From: Gammaproteobacteria bacterium HGW-Gammaproteobacteria-2
Lineage (GTDB): Bacteria; Pseudomonadota; Gammaproteobacteria; Xanthomonadales; Xanthomonadaceae
Assembly (NCBI GenBank): GCA_002840015.1
Contig: PGZE01000004.1
Location: forward strand, 94,801-140,930
Reading direction: 5' to 3'
DNA: 46,130 bases
The notes below the pieces were generated by a model. The model did not search any database. It was given only the letters and a program-made list of their open reading frames with translations, and was not told where the DNA came from. Positions 8,273 through 16,695 of this stretch are shown here, piece after piece (position 1 is the stretch's first letter; the number at the start of each line of letters is the position of its first letter). The position numbers and the translations under genes are program-made.

Positions 8273-9478
8273 TCACCCGCGCACGGGAACCAAGGCATAT
8301 CCTTTCAGGCGTGCCGAAAAAGTTGCCAGTGCCTCGTTTCCGCTGGCCTCCGCTTCGCGGCACCATTGCCGCAGCGATTCCAGCATGGCGTCCGAGCTTT
8401 GCCCGCTGCGCTCGTAAATTGCGCGCAGCCGCAGCCGGAACTCGTAGACCGTGGCCAGATTGGGCCGCTGCGCAATGAACTCGCGCAATCGTGTACTGGC
8501 ATCGTCATCAAGCCAACGGCCGCCATTGATCAGCGCCTTGCGCATGCGCCGAGGTAGCGTGCGCAAACTGTCGCCAGCGTGCTGAGCTTCGCAGCGCAGT
8601 GTTGGCACGATCACACCACGAAAATAGTCGCTCATCACCTGAAACCGGTGCACCAGAATTGCGCGCAGGGTGTCGGTGTCGGGCAGGGTGATGTTTGGGC
8701 GGACGTCGAGTTGCGGTGCCACCCGGCGCACCTTGGCCAGGCCAACCGCCTGCAAACCGCGTATCACCACCCAGCCGATATCAAACTCGAACCGGCGCAA
8801 TGCAAACCGCGAGGAACTCGGAAAGGCGTGGTGGTTGTTGTGCAATTCCTCGCCGCCGATGAAGAATGCCCACGGAGTGAGATTGGTCGAGGTGTCATCA
8901 GTCTCGAAATTGCGATAACCCCACCAGTGACCGAGGCCGTTGACCACGCCAGCAGCCCAGAACGGAATCCACAGCATCTGCAGCGCCCACACCGCCACAC
9001 CGAGCACGCCGAACAAGGCGACATTGATCAGCAACATGAGGATCGGCCCGTAATTCGCGTATGGGGTGTACAGATGGCGCTCGATCCAGTCGTCCGGGCA
9101 GCCCTTGCCATACTTTTCGATCGATTCACGATCCGCCCGCGCTGCCCGGTACAGCTCGACCCCGTTGCCCATGACCGTGCCCAGCCCGAGTACCTGCGGG
9201 CTGTGCGGATCTTCAGCGGTTTCGCATTTGGCGTGGTGCTTGCGATGAATGGCGGCCCACTCGCGGGTGATCATCGAAGTGGTCAGCCAGGTCCAGAACC
9301 GGAAAAAATGCGCCAGCAGCGGATGAAAATCGACCCCGCGATGGGCCTGGCTGCGGTGCAAGTACAGGGTCACCGCAAAGATGGTGAGTTGGACGACGAC
9401 CAGGAAATACAGGGCAATGGCGCTCAGTCCCCAGCCGCTGAGACCGGATTCCAGCCAGTTGTATAGGGTTGAGGACAT
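8273..9478 (-). CDS. Acyl-CoA / fatty-acid desaturase (membrane di-iron type)
   Basis: A 401-residue membrane protein with the three histidine boxes of the desaturase superfamily: HRSQAH (about residue 41), HRKHH (about residue 78) and the third, EELHNNHHAFPSS (about residue 211), ligands of the di-iron centre. Hydrophobic helices sit at about residues 17-40 and 145-185. It would introduce a cis double bond into acyl chains to adjust membrane fluidity. The protein carries about 150 residues beyond the last box, more than the catalytic core needs; this tail is helical, hydrophilic and ends GNEALATFSARLKGYAL. It is followed after 3 nt by the EF-hand gene. The reaction class is firm; regiospecificity is not visible. 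Confidence 0.92.
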   Translation of the reverse strand: MSSTLYNWLESGLSGWGLSAIALYFLVVVQLTIFAVTLYLHRSQAHRGVDFHPLLAHFFRFWTWLTTSMITREWAAIHRKHHAKCETAEDPHSPQVLGLGTVMGNGVELYRAARADRESIEKYGKGCPDDWIERHLYTPYANYGPILMLLINVALFGVLGVAVWALQMLWIPFWAAGVVNGLGHWWGYRNFETDDTSTNLTPWAFFIGGEELHNNHHAFPSSSRFALRRFEFDIGWVVIRGLQAVGLAKVRRVAPQLDVRPNITLPDTDTLRAILVHRFQVMSDYFRGVIVPTLRCEAQHAGDSLRTLPRRMRKALINGGRWLDDDASTRLREFIAQRPNLATVYEFRLRLRAIYERSGQSSDAMLESLRQWCREAEASGNEALATFSARLKGYALVPVRG

Positions 9479-9697
9479 GTCGATTCTCGAAACGGGGGAT
9501 GTGGTGAAGCGATGATGCCCGCTGCGGCGGGCGGCGTCACCTGTCTCCCCGATATGGAGGCGGTGAATGGGCGATCAAGGGTTGCAGGGTAACGGGCCAG
9601 GGCGACACAAAACCCAATGCAGCCCGCAGAAATCGTAAAAAAGCAGCTGCGAACGTGGCGGGCATCCAATCCTCGCCGTTCTGCGACCAAAGCCAAA

Positions 9698-9786
9698 CTT
9701 CAAAGCAAAGCGTTTCAAGCCTGCGGTCGGCGCAGTTTCAAAGCACAGCTTCAAAGCAACGCTTTCACCGGCCTGCGGCCGGCGAG
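9698..9786 (+). repeat. Imperfect direct repeat, two units of about 36 bp
   Basis: Unit 1 begins CTTCAAAGCAAAGCGTTTCA at 9698 and unit 2 begins CTTCAAAGCAACGCTTTCAC at 9749; both continue into a GCCTGCGGYCGGCG motif (ending about 9733 and 9786). A further AGTTTCAAAGCACAG lies between them. Just downstream CCTTTTC and GGAAAAGG form a short inverted repeat around 9788-9807. Confidence 0.7.
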
Positions 9787-9901
9787 GCCCTTTTCACGGC
9801 GGAAAAGGACCCAAAACGCCTTGCGCCGGGACGCGCGCCGGTTCGGCGTCATGCCTCACCGGTCCCTTGCGCTTCTCACCGAATGCGGGCCGGCACCAAC
9901 T

Positions 9902-10007
9902 CGCACATCCTTGTGCTCAAACACAGGTGCCTTGCTCCCGCATTCGGCTGCGATGCTCAGCGCGCTCTACGGCGCGTTGTCGCACTTGGGCCGCACATCC
10001 TTGTGCT
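9902..10007 (+). repeat. Perfect 16-mer direct repeat (CGCACATCCTTGTGCT)
   Basis: The 16-mer occurs at 9902-9917 and again at 9992-10007. Each copy is itself an imperfect palindrome (GCACA / TGTGC around ATCCT). A related palindrome, ACATCCAACCTTGGATGT, follows at 10123-10140. Confidence 0.75.
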
Positions 10008-10122
10008 ACTTGCCGGCTTTTTCGTTCCATCCCACGGCAATCATTGTTTCCCATCGCACGTTGAAGCCCGGGTTGGAGGCCCGCTGCGCCGTAACCCGGG
10101 GCACCGCGAAGCGGTGGAACCG

Positions 10123-10144
10123 ACATCCAACCTTGGATGTTTTT
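10123..10144 (+). terminator. Terminator-like hairpin in the pre-mutM region
   Basis: ACATCCA (10123-10129) pairs with TGGATGT (10134-10140) around ACCT, and five T residues follow (10140-10144). It has the form of a weak intrinsic terminator on the plus strand, but no plus-strand gene precedes it for more than 2 kb, so it may simply be part of the dispersed repeat. Confidence 0.35.
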
Positions 10145-10229
10145 GGCGCTTTTCTTTTGCGATTTTTGTGTCCTTTGCGGACCAAAGAGCTTTACAGCAA
10201 AAACTTTACGCCAAGAGCTTTACGCTTTT

Positions 10230-10275
10230 CCCGAGTCCCGAGTCCCGAGTCCCGAGTCCCGAGTCCCGAGTCCCG
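10230..10275. repeat. Tandem heptamer array (CCCGAGT), 6.6 units
   Basis: Six perfect CCCGAGT units from 10230 to 10271 plus CCCG, ending 33 bp before the mutM start codon. Such a perfect short array should change length by slippage. On the other strand it reads ACTCGGG. It lies where the mutM promoter or leader would be. Confidence 0.95.
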
Positions 10276-10308
10276 CGCTATGCTATGCGACGAATGTGAG
10301 ACTCGCCA

Positions 10309-11121
10309 ATGCCCGAACTTCCCGAAGTTGAAACCACGCGCGCCGGGCTCGCTCCACATTTGCTGGGGCGTCGGATCACCGTGGTTGTCTTGCGCCGGCC
10401 CGATCTGCGTTGGCCGATACCTGCAGACCTGCCGTTGCTGTTGAACGGACAGCGTATAGAGGCGGTGCGTCGGCGCGCCAAGTACCTGCTGATCGATGTC
10501 GATGGGGGCAGCATGTTGTGGCACCTGGGCATGTCGGGGGCATTGCGCGTGCTTGATGCTGATATCCCGGTACGGGCGCACGATCATGTCGATATCGTGC
10601 TCGACTCGGGGAAAGTTCTGCGTTTCAACGATCCACGTCGATTCGGTTGTCTGCTCTGGCAGGCTGCAGGCCAGATCCATCCCCTGCTGAGCAAGCTTGG
10701 CCCGGAGCCGTTGTCAGATGCCTTCGACGGCGAATACCTGTGGCGGCGTAGCCGGCTGCGCAACATCGCGATCAAATCATTTTTGATGGATCAGGCGGTT
10801 GTGGTCGGCGTAGGCAATATTTATGCGGCGGAAAGCCTGTTCCGGGCGGGTATTGATCCCCGGCGCGCAGCCGCGCGGGTGTCCTTGGCGCGCTATCGCC
10901 GACTGGTAGAAGCGGTACGTGAGATATTGAGCCACGCCATCCGCCGTGGTGGCACCACGTTGCGTGATTTTATTTCACCCGATGGCGCGCCTGGCTACTT
11001 TGAACAGGAATTGCTTGTCTACGGTCGCGCGGGTCAACCATGCCGGGTATGTGCCACATGCTTGCAGGGCATGGAGATGGCGGCGCGGGCCACGGTATGG
11101 TGCCCGAAGTGTCAGCGCTAA
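10309..11121 (+). CDS. mutM: Formamidopyrimidine-DNA glycosylase (Fpg)
   Basis: A 270-residue base-excision repair enzyme that removes 8-oxoguanine and formamidopyrimidines and cuts the abasic site by beta,delta-elimination. All key features are present: the processed N-terminus PELPEVET with the catalytic proline 2 and glutamates 3 and 6, the RRRAKYLL lysine (about residue 57), the helix-two-turn-helix around [12 protein letters not shown], and a C-terminal zinc finger with C245, C248, C265 and C268 and the DNA-contacting Arg 260 ([10 protein letters not shown]). Length is standard. The gene is preceded by a repeat-rich region and a heptamer array close to its start, so its own promoter lies in or near repeats. 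It is followed by an ECF sigma gene after 86 nt. Confidence 0.97.
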   Translation: MPELPEVETTRAGLAPHLLGRRITVVVLRRPDLRWPIPADLPLLLNGQRIEAVRRRAKYLLIDVDGGSMLWHLGMSGALRVLDADIPVRAHDHVDIVLDSGKVLRFNDPRRFGCLLWQAAGQIHPLLSKLGPEPLSDAFDGEYLWRRSRLRNIAIKSFLMDQAVVVGVGNIYAAESLFRAGIDPRRAAARVSLARYRRLVEAVREILSHAIRRGGTTLRDFISPDGAPGYFEQELLVYGRAGQPCRVCATCLQGMEMAARATVWCPKCQR

Positions 11122-11207
11122 ACACAAGCATGCACAGCGGACGGTTGCTGCTGCGAATTGTCGCGTAGTGGCCTATAGTCTGGGCTCCAAACCAGTGGAA
11201 TATGCGC

Positions 11208-11771
11208 ATGAATGACGCCGCCGACATCACTCTGTGGCTGGCCGCCGCACGTGAGGGTGACACCGGTGCGCTGGATCGCGTGCTGTCGGTGCTGTATCGC
11301 GAATTGCGGCAGATGGCGCGTCGCCAACTGGGTGCCAATCAGGGCGGCACACTTAATGCCACGGCATTGGTACACGAGGCGTACTTGCGCATCAGTGGCC
11401 GAACCGAAGCGGAGTTCGAAGATCGCGCGCATTTCTTTGCGTATGCGGCATCGGCGATGCGCAGCGTGGTGGTCGATCACGCTCGGCAACGGCTGACCCA
11501 GAAGCGCGGTGGCGATTTGCAGCGGGTGACTGATTTGCCAATCGACCTGGCGGGCACGGTGCCGCAAGATGGCGAGTTGATTGCGCTCGATGACGCGCTG
11601 ACCCGTTTGAGCGCGGTGGATGCACGGCTCGCGCAGGTCGTGGAGCTGCGCTATTTCGCCGGTCTCTCGGAGATCGAAGTCGCCGCCGTACAAGAGCGCT
11701 CCGAGCGCAGCGTACGCCGTGATTGGCAGAAGGCGCGGATGTTTCTGCTGGCGTCGTTGAAAAGCGACTGA
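11208..11771 (+). CDS. ECF sigma factor, kinase-linked type (Sigma-70 ECF, PF07638 / TIGR02999-like)
   Basis: A 187-residue sigma factor from ATG 11208; ATG 11202 is also in frame but has only 1 nt between GTGGAA and the start, against 7 nt here. Region 2 is seen as LYRELRQMARRQL, TALVHEAYLRI and HFFAYAASAMRSVVVDHARQR; region 4 as LAQVVELRYFAGLSEIEVAAV followed by SERSVRRDWQKARMFL. At the place where most ECF factors have an acidic DAED in region 2.2, this one reads NATA (residues 50-53), with Thr52 and Thr48 as possible phosphorylation sites. The partner Ser/Thr kinase begins 19 nt downstream. No anti-sigma gene is nearby, fitting control by phosphorylation. Target promoters are unknown. Confidence 0.92.
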   Translation: MNDAADITLWLAAAREGDTGALDRVLSVLYRELRQMARRQLGANQGGTLNATALVHEAYLRISGRTEAEFEDRAHFFAYAASAMRSVVVDHARQRLTQKRGGDLQRVTDLPIDLAGTVPQDGELIALDDALTRLSAVDARLAQVVELRYFAGLSEIEVAAVQERSERSVRRDWQKARMFLLASLKSD

Positions 11772-11790
11772 GGGCCGGCAGAGAATTGCC

Positions 11791-14583
11791 ATGATCCGGC
11801 ACGACTGGCCCCGCGTATCTGCGCTTCTCGATGAATTGCTTGATCTTGATGAGGCCGGCCGCCGCATTCGCCTGGCGGCGCTGGAAGATAGTGATCCAGC
11901 GCTTGCTCGTCATGTGCTCGAGTTGCTGGACCTTGAGGCGCAACAACCGCAGTTTCTTGCCGAACCCGTGGTGGATCATCTGCTGGGTGGGCCACAGGTT
12001 GGCGATCATATCGGCACCTACACGCTGGAACGCTGCCTGGGCGAGGGCGGTATGGGGCAGGTATGGCTGGCGCAGCGCAGCGATGGCCTGTTCGAACGGC
12101 GCCTTGCGCTCAAGCTGCTTCGTCCCGGTTTTGCCAGCAGCGCCCTGCAAACACGTTTTGCGATGGAACGACGCATCCTGGCGCGCCTGGTGCATCCCAA
12201 CATCGCACGCCTGCTGGATGCTGGCGTAACCTCGGATGGCCGGCCGTTTTTGGTGCTCGAATACATCAACGGTACGCCGATCAACACCTACGCAGACGAG
12301 CAGGTGCTGGATGTAGAGCAGCGGATCGCACTTTTTTTGCAGGTCTGCGATGCAGTAAGCCACGCCCACAGTAACCTGATCGTGCATCGCGATCTGAAGC
12401 CGAGCAATATTCTGGTCACCCCGGCCGGACAGGTGCGCCTGCTTGATTTTGGTATCGCAAAATTGCTCGACGATACGGGAGAAATCAGTCAAATCCAGAC
12501 TCGCACCGGCATGCAAGCCTTCACTTTGCATTATGCGGCTCCCGAGCAGCTTCGTGGCGAGCCGATCACCACCATGACCGATGTCTACGCTCTTGGCATG
12601 GTGTTGTACGAGTTGATGGCGGGAGAAAAACCCTATCGCCTTGACACGTCCAGTGATGCGCAATGGCAGAGCGCAATTTTGCAACAAAATCCGGTTCGCC
12701 CCTCATTGGCGGCAAAAGCCAGCGGCTCACCCGATGCGCAACTTCGGGCCCGAGCGTTGGCGGGTGATTTGGAGCGGATCATTCTCAAGGCGTTGAACAA
12801 AGTTCCGGTTGATCGTTACGGGTCGGCCGATGCCCTGGCCGACGATTTACGCAACTATCTGGGGGGATGGCCGGTCAGCGCGCGAGCGCCCAGCCTGGCT
12901 TACCGAACCAGCAAATATGTGCAGCGGCACATCACTGGGGTCGCGATCACAGCGCTGGTGCTTTTGTCGATTGCGTTGGCAATCGGCGGTATCGTCTGGC
13001 AGTCGCGTGAAGCGGTACGAGAAGCCTCGCGGGCACAAGTCGTCAAACAATTCGTCGTTGCTTTGTTTGAGGGTGCGGGTGCCGATACCGAAGACATCCG
13101 CCGGTTGCTGGAATCGGGTGTTGCCCGCGCCGAGCGTCAGCTCAGCGATCAACCCGAAGCACGCGCAGATTTGTTGGGCATGGTTGCGCAACTCTATATC
13201 GGCCTCGGCGATTTCAATGCTGCGTTGGCGGTACTCGATCGTCAGGCCAGGGCCTTTGTTGAATTGGGCCGCGTTCCGGCATATCTGGATTGGCCGGCGA
13301 GTATTGAGCGCGCAAGAGCACTGCATGGCCTTGGTGATAACGCGGCATGCATCGCCGGGTTGCTGGATAAGGCAGCAGTGGCTAAAGCCATGAGCCGAGA
13401 CGAGACGGGGAGCGCATCGGCGCTGCTTACCGAACTTGGCCATTGTCAACTTGCGGGCTTTGCCTTTGACGAAGCCAAGGCATCATTTGAACATGCGAAG
13501 GTGCTGCGCGAGCGCATGGGCCATGCGATGGAGGTGATCGCAAGCAGCGCGGATATCGCACAGGTGGCCATCGAAAATGGCAACCCTGATTCTGCGCTTT
13601 CACTGATGCAAAGTGCGCTGGCTCAATTGCGTCGCCACGGCGGCGAGCATGAAGCGGAAGCTATCGAATTATGGCAAAGCCTGGGTGCTGCCTATCAGGC
13701 CGATGGTGATCTGACGCGTGCTGTGGCGAGTGTACGTGAGGCCTTGGGCGTGGCGCTGGTTCAGTTGCCTCCAAGCCATCCACAGGCATTGTCGGTGCAG
13801 CGCCAGCTTGGCCAGATATTGATAGAGCGAGGCGATCTGCTTGAGGCAACAAATGTGTTGACCATGCTTGATGCGCAAAGCAGCGCACGCCTTGGCGAAG
13901 AGCAATTGGAAACGATGTACAGTCATTTGTTATTGGGTCGTCTTGCCTTGGGTCGCGGCGAGTTCGAGCAAGCGAGCCGCCAGTTTTACAGCGTTCGTTC
14001 AAGCCGGATATCTGGGCGTTCTCCACTGATCATGGCTGAAGTGGAGTTGTGGTCGGCGCAGACAGCACACGCCATGGGCGACCCGGAACTGGCAAATCAA
14101 CATCTGGACACAGCGCTGCATTGGTTGCATGGCCTGCCCGGGCGCAGTGCGCAGACACTGTATGTGCGTGCGCTGCAGCAACGGGCGCAGCAACAACACG
14201 ATGCAGGTGACGAGGCTGCGGCACAGGACAGCCTGAATCAGGCTCAGGCTGTTGCCGCCCACTGGCTGGTGCCCGAGCATCCACTGGCGCTGGGGCTTGC
14301 GCTGGATGCCCTGCGTATTGAGATTGAAGGGGGCGGAGCCGACCCGGGTTTCGCCAGACTGCATGCACTTCATGATCGTATTGCGGCACGCGGCGATGAT
14401 GCCAGGGCGCTGAAGTGGCAAGCGGCTGCCTTGCAGGCCGAGCTCAGCTGCCGCTCGGGCAATGTTGCAGCAGGCCGAGCCGAGCTTGATGCCTTGCGCT
14501 CAGCGCTTATCGCAGCCGCAGCTCCAGAGCATCTGCGGGCAATGCTTGTTGCACGCAGCGCGAGTTGTACCCAGCGCACCTGA
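11791..14583 (+). CDS. Transmembrane Ser/Thr protein kinase with TPR-like sensor domain
   Basis: A 930-residue protein. Residues 1-75 form a helical N-terminal segment. The PknB-like kinase domain spans about 78-350: glycine loop GEGGMGQVW (84-92), catalytic Lys108 in LALKLL, HRDLKPSNIL with Asp201, DFG at 219-221, and YAAPEQLRG. A single membrane helix lies at about 382-404, and the 520-residue C-terminal part, presumably periplasmic, is made of degenerate TPR-type helix pairs such as LYIGLGDFNAALAVLDRQA and ALSVQRQLGQILIERGDLLEAT. It is cotranscribed with the sigma factor 19 nt upstream and is very likely its activator. The model is that an envelope signal sensed by the TPRs leads to sigma phosphorylation. 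All catalytic residues are intact. Confidence 0.93.
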   Translation: MIRHDWPRVSALLDELLDLDEAGRRIRLAALEDSDPALARHVLELLDLEAQQPQFLAEPVVDHLLGGPQVGDHIGTYTLERCLGEGGMGQVWLAQRSDGLFERRLALKLLRPGFASSALQTRFAMERRILARLVHPNIARLLDAGVTSDGRPFLVLEYINGTPINTYADEQVLDVEQRIALFLQVCDAVSHAHSNLIVHRDLKPSNILVTPAGQVRLLDFGIAKLLDDTGEISQIQTRTGMQAFTLHYAAPEQLRGEPITTMTDVYALGMVLYELMAGEKPYRLDTSSDAQWQSAILQQNPVRPSLAAKASGSPDAQLRARALAGDLERIILKALNKVPVDRYGSADALADDLRNYLGGWPVSARAPSLAYRTSKYVQRHITGVAITALVLLSIALAIGGIVWQSREAVREASRAQVVKQFVVALFEGAGADTEDIRRLLESGVARAERQLSDQPEARADLLGMVAQLYIGLGDFNAALAVLDRQARAFVELGRVPAYLDWPASIERARALHGLGDNAACIAGLLDKAAVAKAMSRDETGSASALLTELGHCQLAGFAFDEAKASFEHAKVLRERMGHAMEVIASSADIAQVAIENGNPDSALSLMQSALAQLRRHGGEHEAEAIELWQSLGAAYQADGDLTRAVASVREALGVALVQLPPSHPQALSVQRQLGQILIERGDLLEATNVLTMLDAQSSARLGEEQLETMYSHLLLGRLALGRGEFEQASRQFYSVRSSRISGRSPLIMAEVELWSAQTAHAMGDPELANQHLDTALHWLHGLPGRSAQTLYVRALQQRAQQQHDAGDEAAAQDSLNQAQAVAAHWLVPEHPLALGLALDALRIEIEGGGADPGFARLHALHDRIAARGDDARALKWQAAALQAELSCRSGNVAAGRAELDALRSALIAAAAPEHLRAMLVARSASCTQRT

Positions 14584-14650
14584 ATACCAATCGTTGCATA
14601 TCCAGTATGCGAGGTATGATCAAAGACCGATTTCGTGTGGAAAGAATGTA

Positions 14651-16342
14651 ATGCGAAACCTCATACTTCTCGCCGCCCTGATTTCAGCGCAGGCCATTGC
14701 CATGGATCGCGTTACCGGACACAGCTTCGCCAGCCGCTCGGAAGTGATTGCGCCGCATGCCATGGCGGCAACTTCACAGCCACTGGCCACCCAGATTGCA
14801 CTGGACGTACTCAAGCGTGGCGGCAGCGCGGTTGATGCCGCCATCGCCGCCAACGCTGCGTTGGGTTTGATGGAACCAACCGGCAGCGGGGTGGGTGGTG
14901 ATTTGTTTGCCATTGTCTGGGACCCCAAAAGCAAAAAGCTTTATGGCTACAACGGCTCCGGGCGCTCACCCAAGGCACTGAACCGGGAATGGTTTGCTGC
15001 GCATGGCTACAGCGAAATTCCGCCGCACGGGCCGTTGCCGGTCACCGTGCCCGGTGCGGTCGATGGCTGGTTCGCGCTGCACGCGCGCTTTGGCAAGTTG
15101 CCGATCAAGGATGACCTGGCGCCGGCAATCCGCTACGCCCGTGAAGGTCATCCGGTGGCCGAGTTGATTGCGTATTACTGGGATCGCAGTGTGCCGGTAC
15201 TCTCGCAGTTTCCCGGCTTCAGCGCGCAATTCACCATCGACGGCCACGCCCCGCGCAAGGGTGAGATCTGGAAGAATCCGAATCTTGCCAACACACTGGA
15301 AAAGATCGCCAAAGGCGGTCGCGACGCGTTCTACAAGGGCGAAATCGCGCGCACCATCGCTGATTACATGCAGGCCAATGGCGGCTTTCTGAGCTATGAA
15401 GACTTCGCCAGCCATCAGGGCGAATGGGTGCAGCCGGTCAGCACCACGTATCGTGGTGTCGAATTATGGGAGTTGCCGCCCAATGGCCAGGGCATCGCCG
15501 CGCTGCAGATCCTCAACATTCTTGAGGGCTACGATTTCTCCAAAATCCCATTCGACAGCGCCGAGCGCATCCACCTGTTCACCGAAGCCAAAAAGCTGGC
15601 GTTTGCCGATCGCGCCCGTTACTACGCCGATCCGGTGTTTCAGGCGGCACCGGTGGAGTGGCTGATCTCAAAAGACTACGCCGCACAGCGCCGCCAGTTG
15701 ATCGATCCACAACACGCCGCGCGTGCAGTGGATGCCGGCAAGCAACTCAATCAGGGCGACACGATTTATCTGACTACCGCCGACGCGGACGGCATGATGG
15801 TATCGCTGATCCAGTCCAACTATCGCGGCATGGGCAGTGGCATGGCGCCAACCGGGCTGGGCTTCATCTTGCAAGATCGCGGTCAGCAATTCGTGCTCAA
15901 CGACAGCCATCCCAATCGTTTTGAGCCAGGCAAGCGGCCGTTTCACACCATCATCCCGGCGTTTCTCACCCGTGATGGCAAGCCGTGGATCAGCTTTGGC
16001 GTGATGGGCGGCGCGATGCAGCCGCAGGGCCATGCCCAGATTGTGATGAATCTGATTGATTACGGCATGAACTTGCAGGAAGCCGGCGATGCGCCGCGCA
16101 TCCAGCACGACGGCTCGACTGAACCCGATGGCCAGAATGTCGCGATGAGCGATGGTGGCGTGCTCAATCTGGAAACCGGGTTTTCCTACGAAACCATTCG
16201 CGCACTGATGGCGATGGGCCATCGTATCGAGTTCGCGATTGGCCCGTACGGCGGCTATCAGGCGATTGCCCGCGACCCCGATACTGGCGTGTATTACGGC
16301 GCCTCGGAAAGCCGCAAGGATGGCCAGGCGGCGGGATACTGA
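14651..16342 (+). CDS. ggt: Gamma-glutamyltransferase (glutathione hydrolase), periplasmic
   Basis: A 563-residue precursor of the N-terminal nucleophile family. The signal peptide is MRNLILLAALISAQAIA. The large subunit contains GSAVDAAIAANAALGLMEPTGSGVGGDLF; the autoprocessing site is at QGDTIYL, where Thr371 would become the N-terminal nucleophile of the small subunit, and MGSGMAPTGLGFILQDRG follows. It cleaves gamma-glutamyl bonds of glutathione and related peptides in the periplasm. The ATG has GGAAAG in front; a much earlier in-frame start would overlap the kinase gene and lacks a signal peptide. It is 67 nt after the kinase and may share its transcript or have its own promoter. Close homologues can instead act on other gamma-glutamyl or cephalosporin substrates; this cannot be settled here. 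Confidence 0.92.
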   Translation: MRNLILLAALISAQAIAMDRVTGHSFASRSEVIAPHAMAATSQPLATQIALDVLKRGGSAVDAAIAANAALGLMEPTGSGVGGDLFAIVWDPKSKKLYGYNGSGRSPKALNREWFAAHGYSEIPPHGPLPVTVPGAVDGWFALHARFGKLPIKDDLAPAIRYAREGHPVAELIAYYWDRSVPVLSQFPGFSAQFTIDGHAPRKGEIWKNPNLANTLEKIAKGGRDAFYKGEIARTIADYMQANGGFLSYEDFASHQGEWVQPVSTTYRGVELWELPPNGQGIAALQILNILEGYDFSKIPFDSAERIHLFTEAKKLAFADRARYYADPVFQAAPVEWLISKDYAAQRRQLIDPQHAARAVDAGKQLNQGDTIYLTTADADGMMVSLIQSNYRGMGSGMAPTGLGFILQDRGQQFVLNDSHPNRFEPGKRPFHTIIPAFLTRDGKPWISFGVMGGAMQPQGHAQIVMNLIDYGMNLQEAGDAPRIQHDGSTEPDGQNVAMSDGGVLNLETGFSYETIRALMAMGHRIEFAIGPYGGYQAIARDPDTGVYYGASESRKDGQAAGY

Positions 16343-16387
16343 CCGGCCCGCACTCTCACACTGGATGGCCGAAGCTGCGTTGGGTCT

Positions 16388-16411
16388 GCAAAGGACGCAA
16401 AGAACGCCAAG
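16388..16411. repeat. Dispersed repeat GCAAAGGACGCAAAGAACGC
   Basis: The sequence GCAAAGGACGCAAAGAACGCCAAG has an inverted, gapped relative at 10143-10182 (TTGGCG, TTCTTTTGCG, TCCTTTGCGGACC). The shared pieces in the same order suggest one dispersed intergenic family. The alignment was made by eye and is imperfect. Confidence 0.45.
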
Positions 16412-16501
16412 CGAGCAACGCAGGAAAACCACGAGCACGTTTTGCGTACGGTGCTTGAAGGGTTTTGCTGCGTTCGACCATCCTTCCACGGTTGTGTGCA
16501 T

Positions 16502-16565
16502 GTGGGAGCCGGCCTGCCGGCGAACATCCTTGCGAAAGCTTCACGCGCAAGGCGCGCTCCCACAG
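16502..16565. repeat. REP-like palindromic element, 64 bp
   Basis: Begins TGTGGGAGC and ends GCTCCCACA, so its ends pair perfectly, with an internal hairpin GCCGG-CCTG-CCGGC (16509-16522) and an inner CTTGCG / CGCAAG pair. It matches the element at 43184-43247 at 57 of 64 positions with no gaps. The form is that of the extragenic palindromes of Pseudomonas and xanthomonads. Confidence 0.85.
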
Positions 16566-16695
16566 GCAACGCGTGCTCCCCGAGTTATATCGCGCTCTGC
16601 TCGGATTGACGGCGATCAAGGCGAGGCGCGCTGATAAAACCTACGATGCATCCTCCGCTTGCACGACGAGCGCAACTCCCATCGTGGAGCCGGCC

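Larger units (their letters stand above)
9479..10308. other. Repeat-rich intergenic region without a supported gene
   Basis: About 830 bp between the desaturase start and mutM. Open frames cross it on the plus strand, but their translations are low-complexity, overlap in all frames, and run through DNA repeats, so I do not call a gene. It contains a direct repeat of about 36 bp, a 16-mer repeated 90 bp apart, several short palindromes, a terminator-like hairpin and a heptamer array, all listed separately. This kind of repeat patchwork is common between genes in Lysobacterales. Confidence 0.7.
16343..16695. other. Intergenic region with dispersed repeats, no gene
   Basis: About 350 bp between ggt and a small CxxC protein gene. 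It holds a copy of a GCAAAGGACGCAAAGAACGC-type repeat and a complete REP-like element, described separately. Frames open across it are broken up by repeat sequence and have no ribosome binding sites I trust. Confidence 0.7.

Noticed and set aside
10230..10275. CRISPR array
   Set aside because: The units are 7 bp and directly contiguous without spacers; it is a simple tandem repeat.
9617..10444. Overlapping plus-strand open frames across the pre-mutM region
   Set aside because: They overlap each other in different frames, run through repeats and the heptamer array, and one extends into mutM. No conserved protein features.
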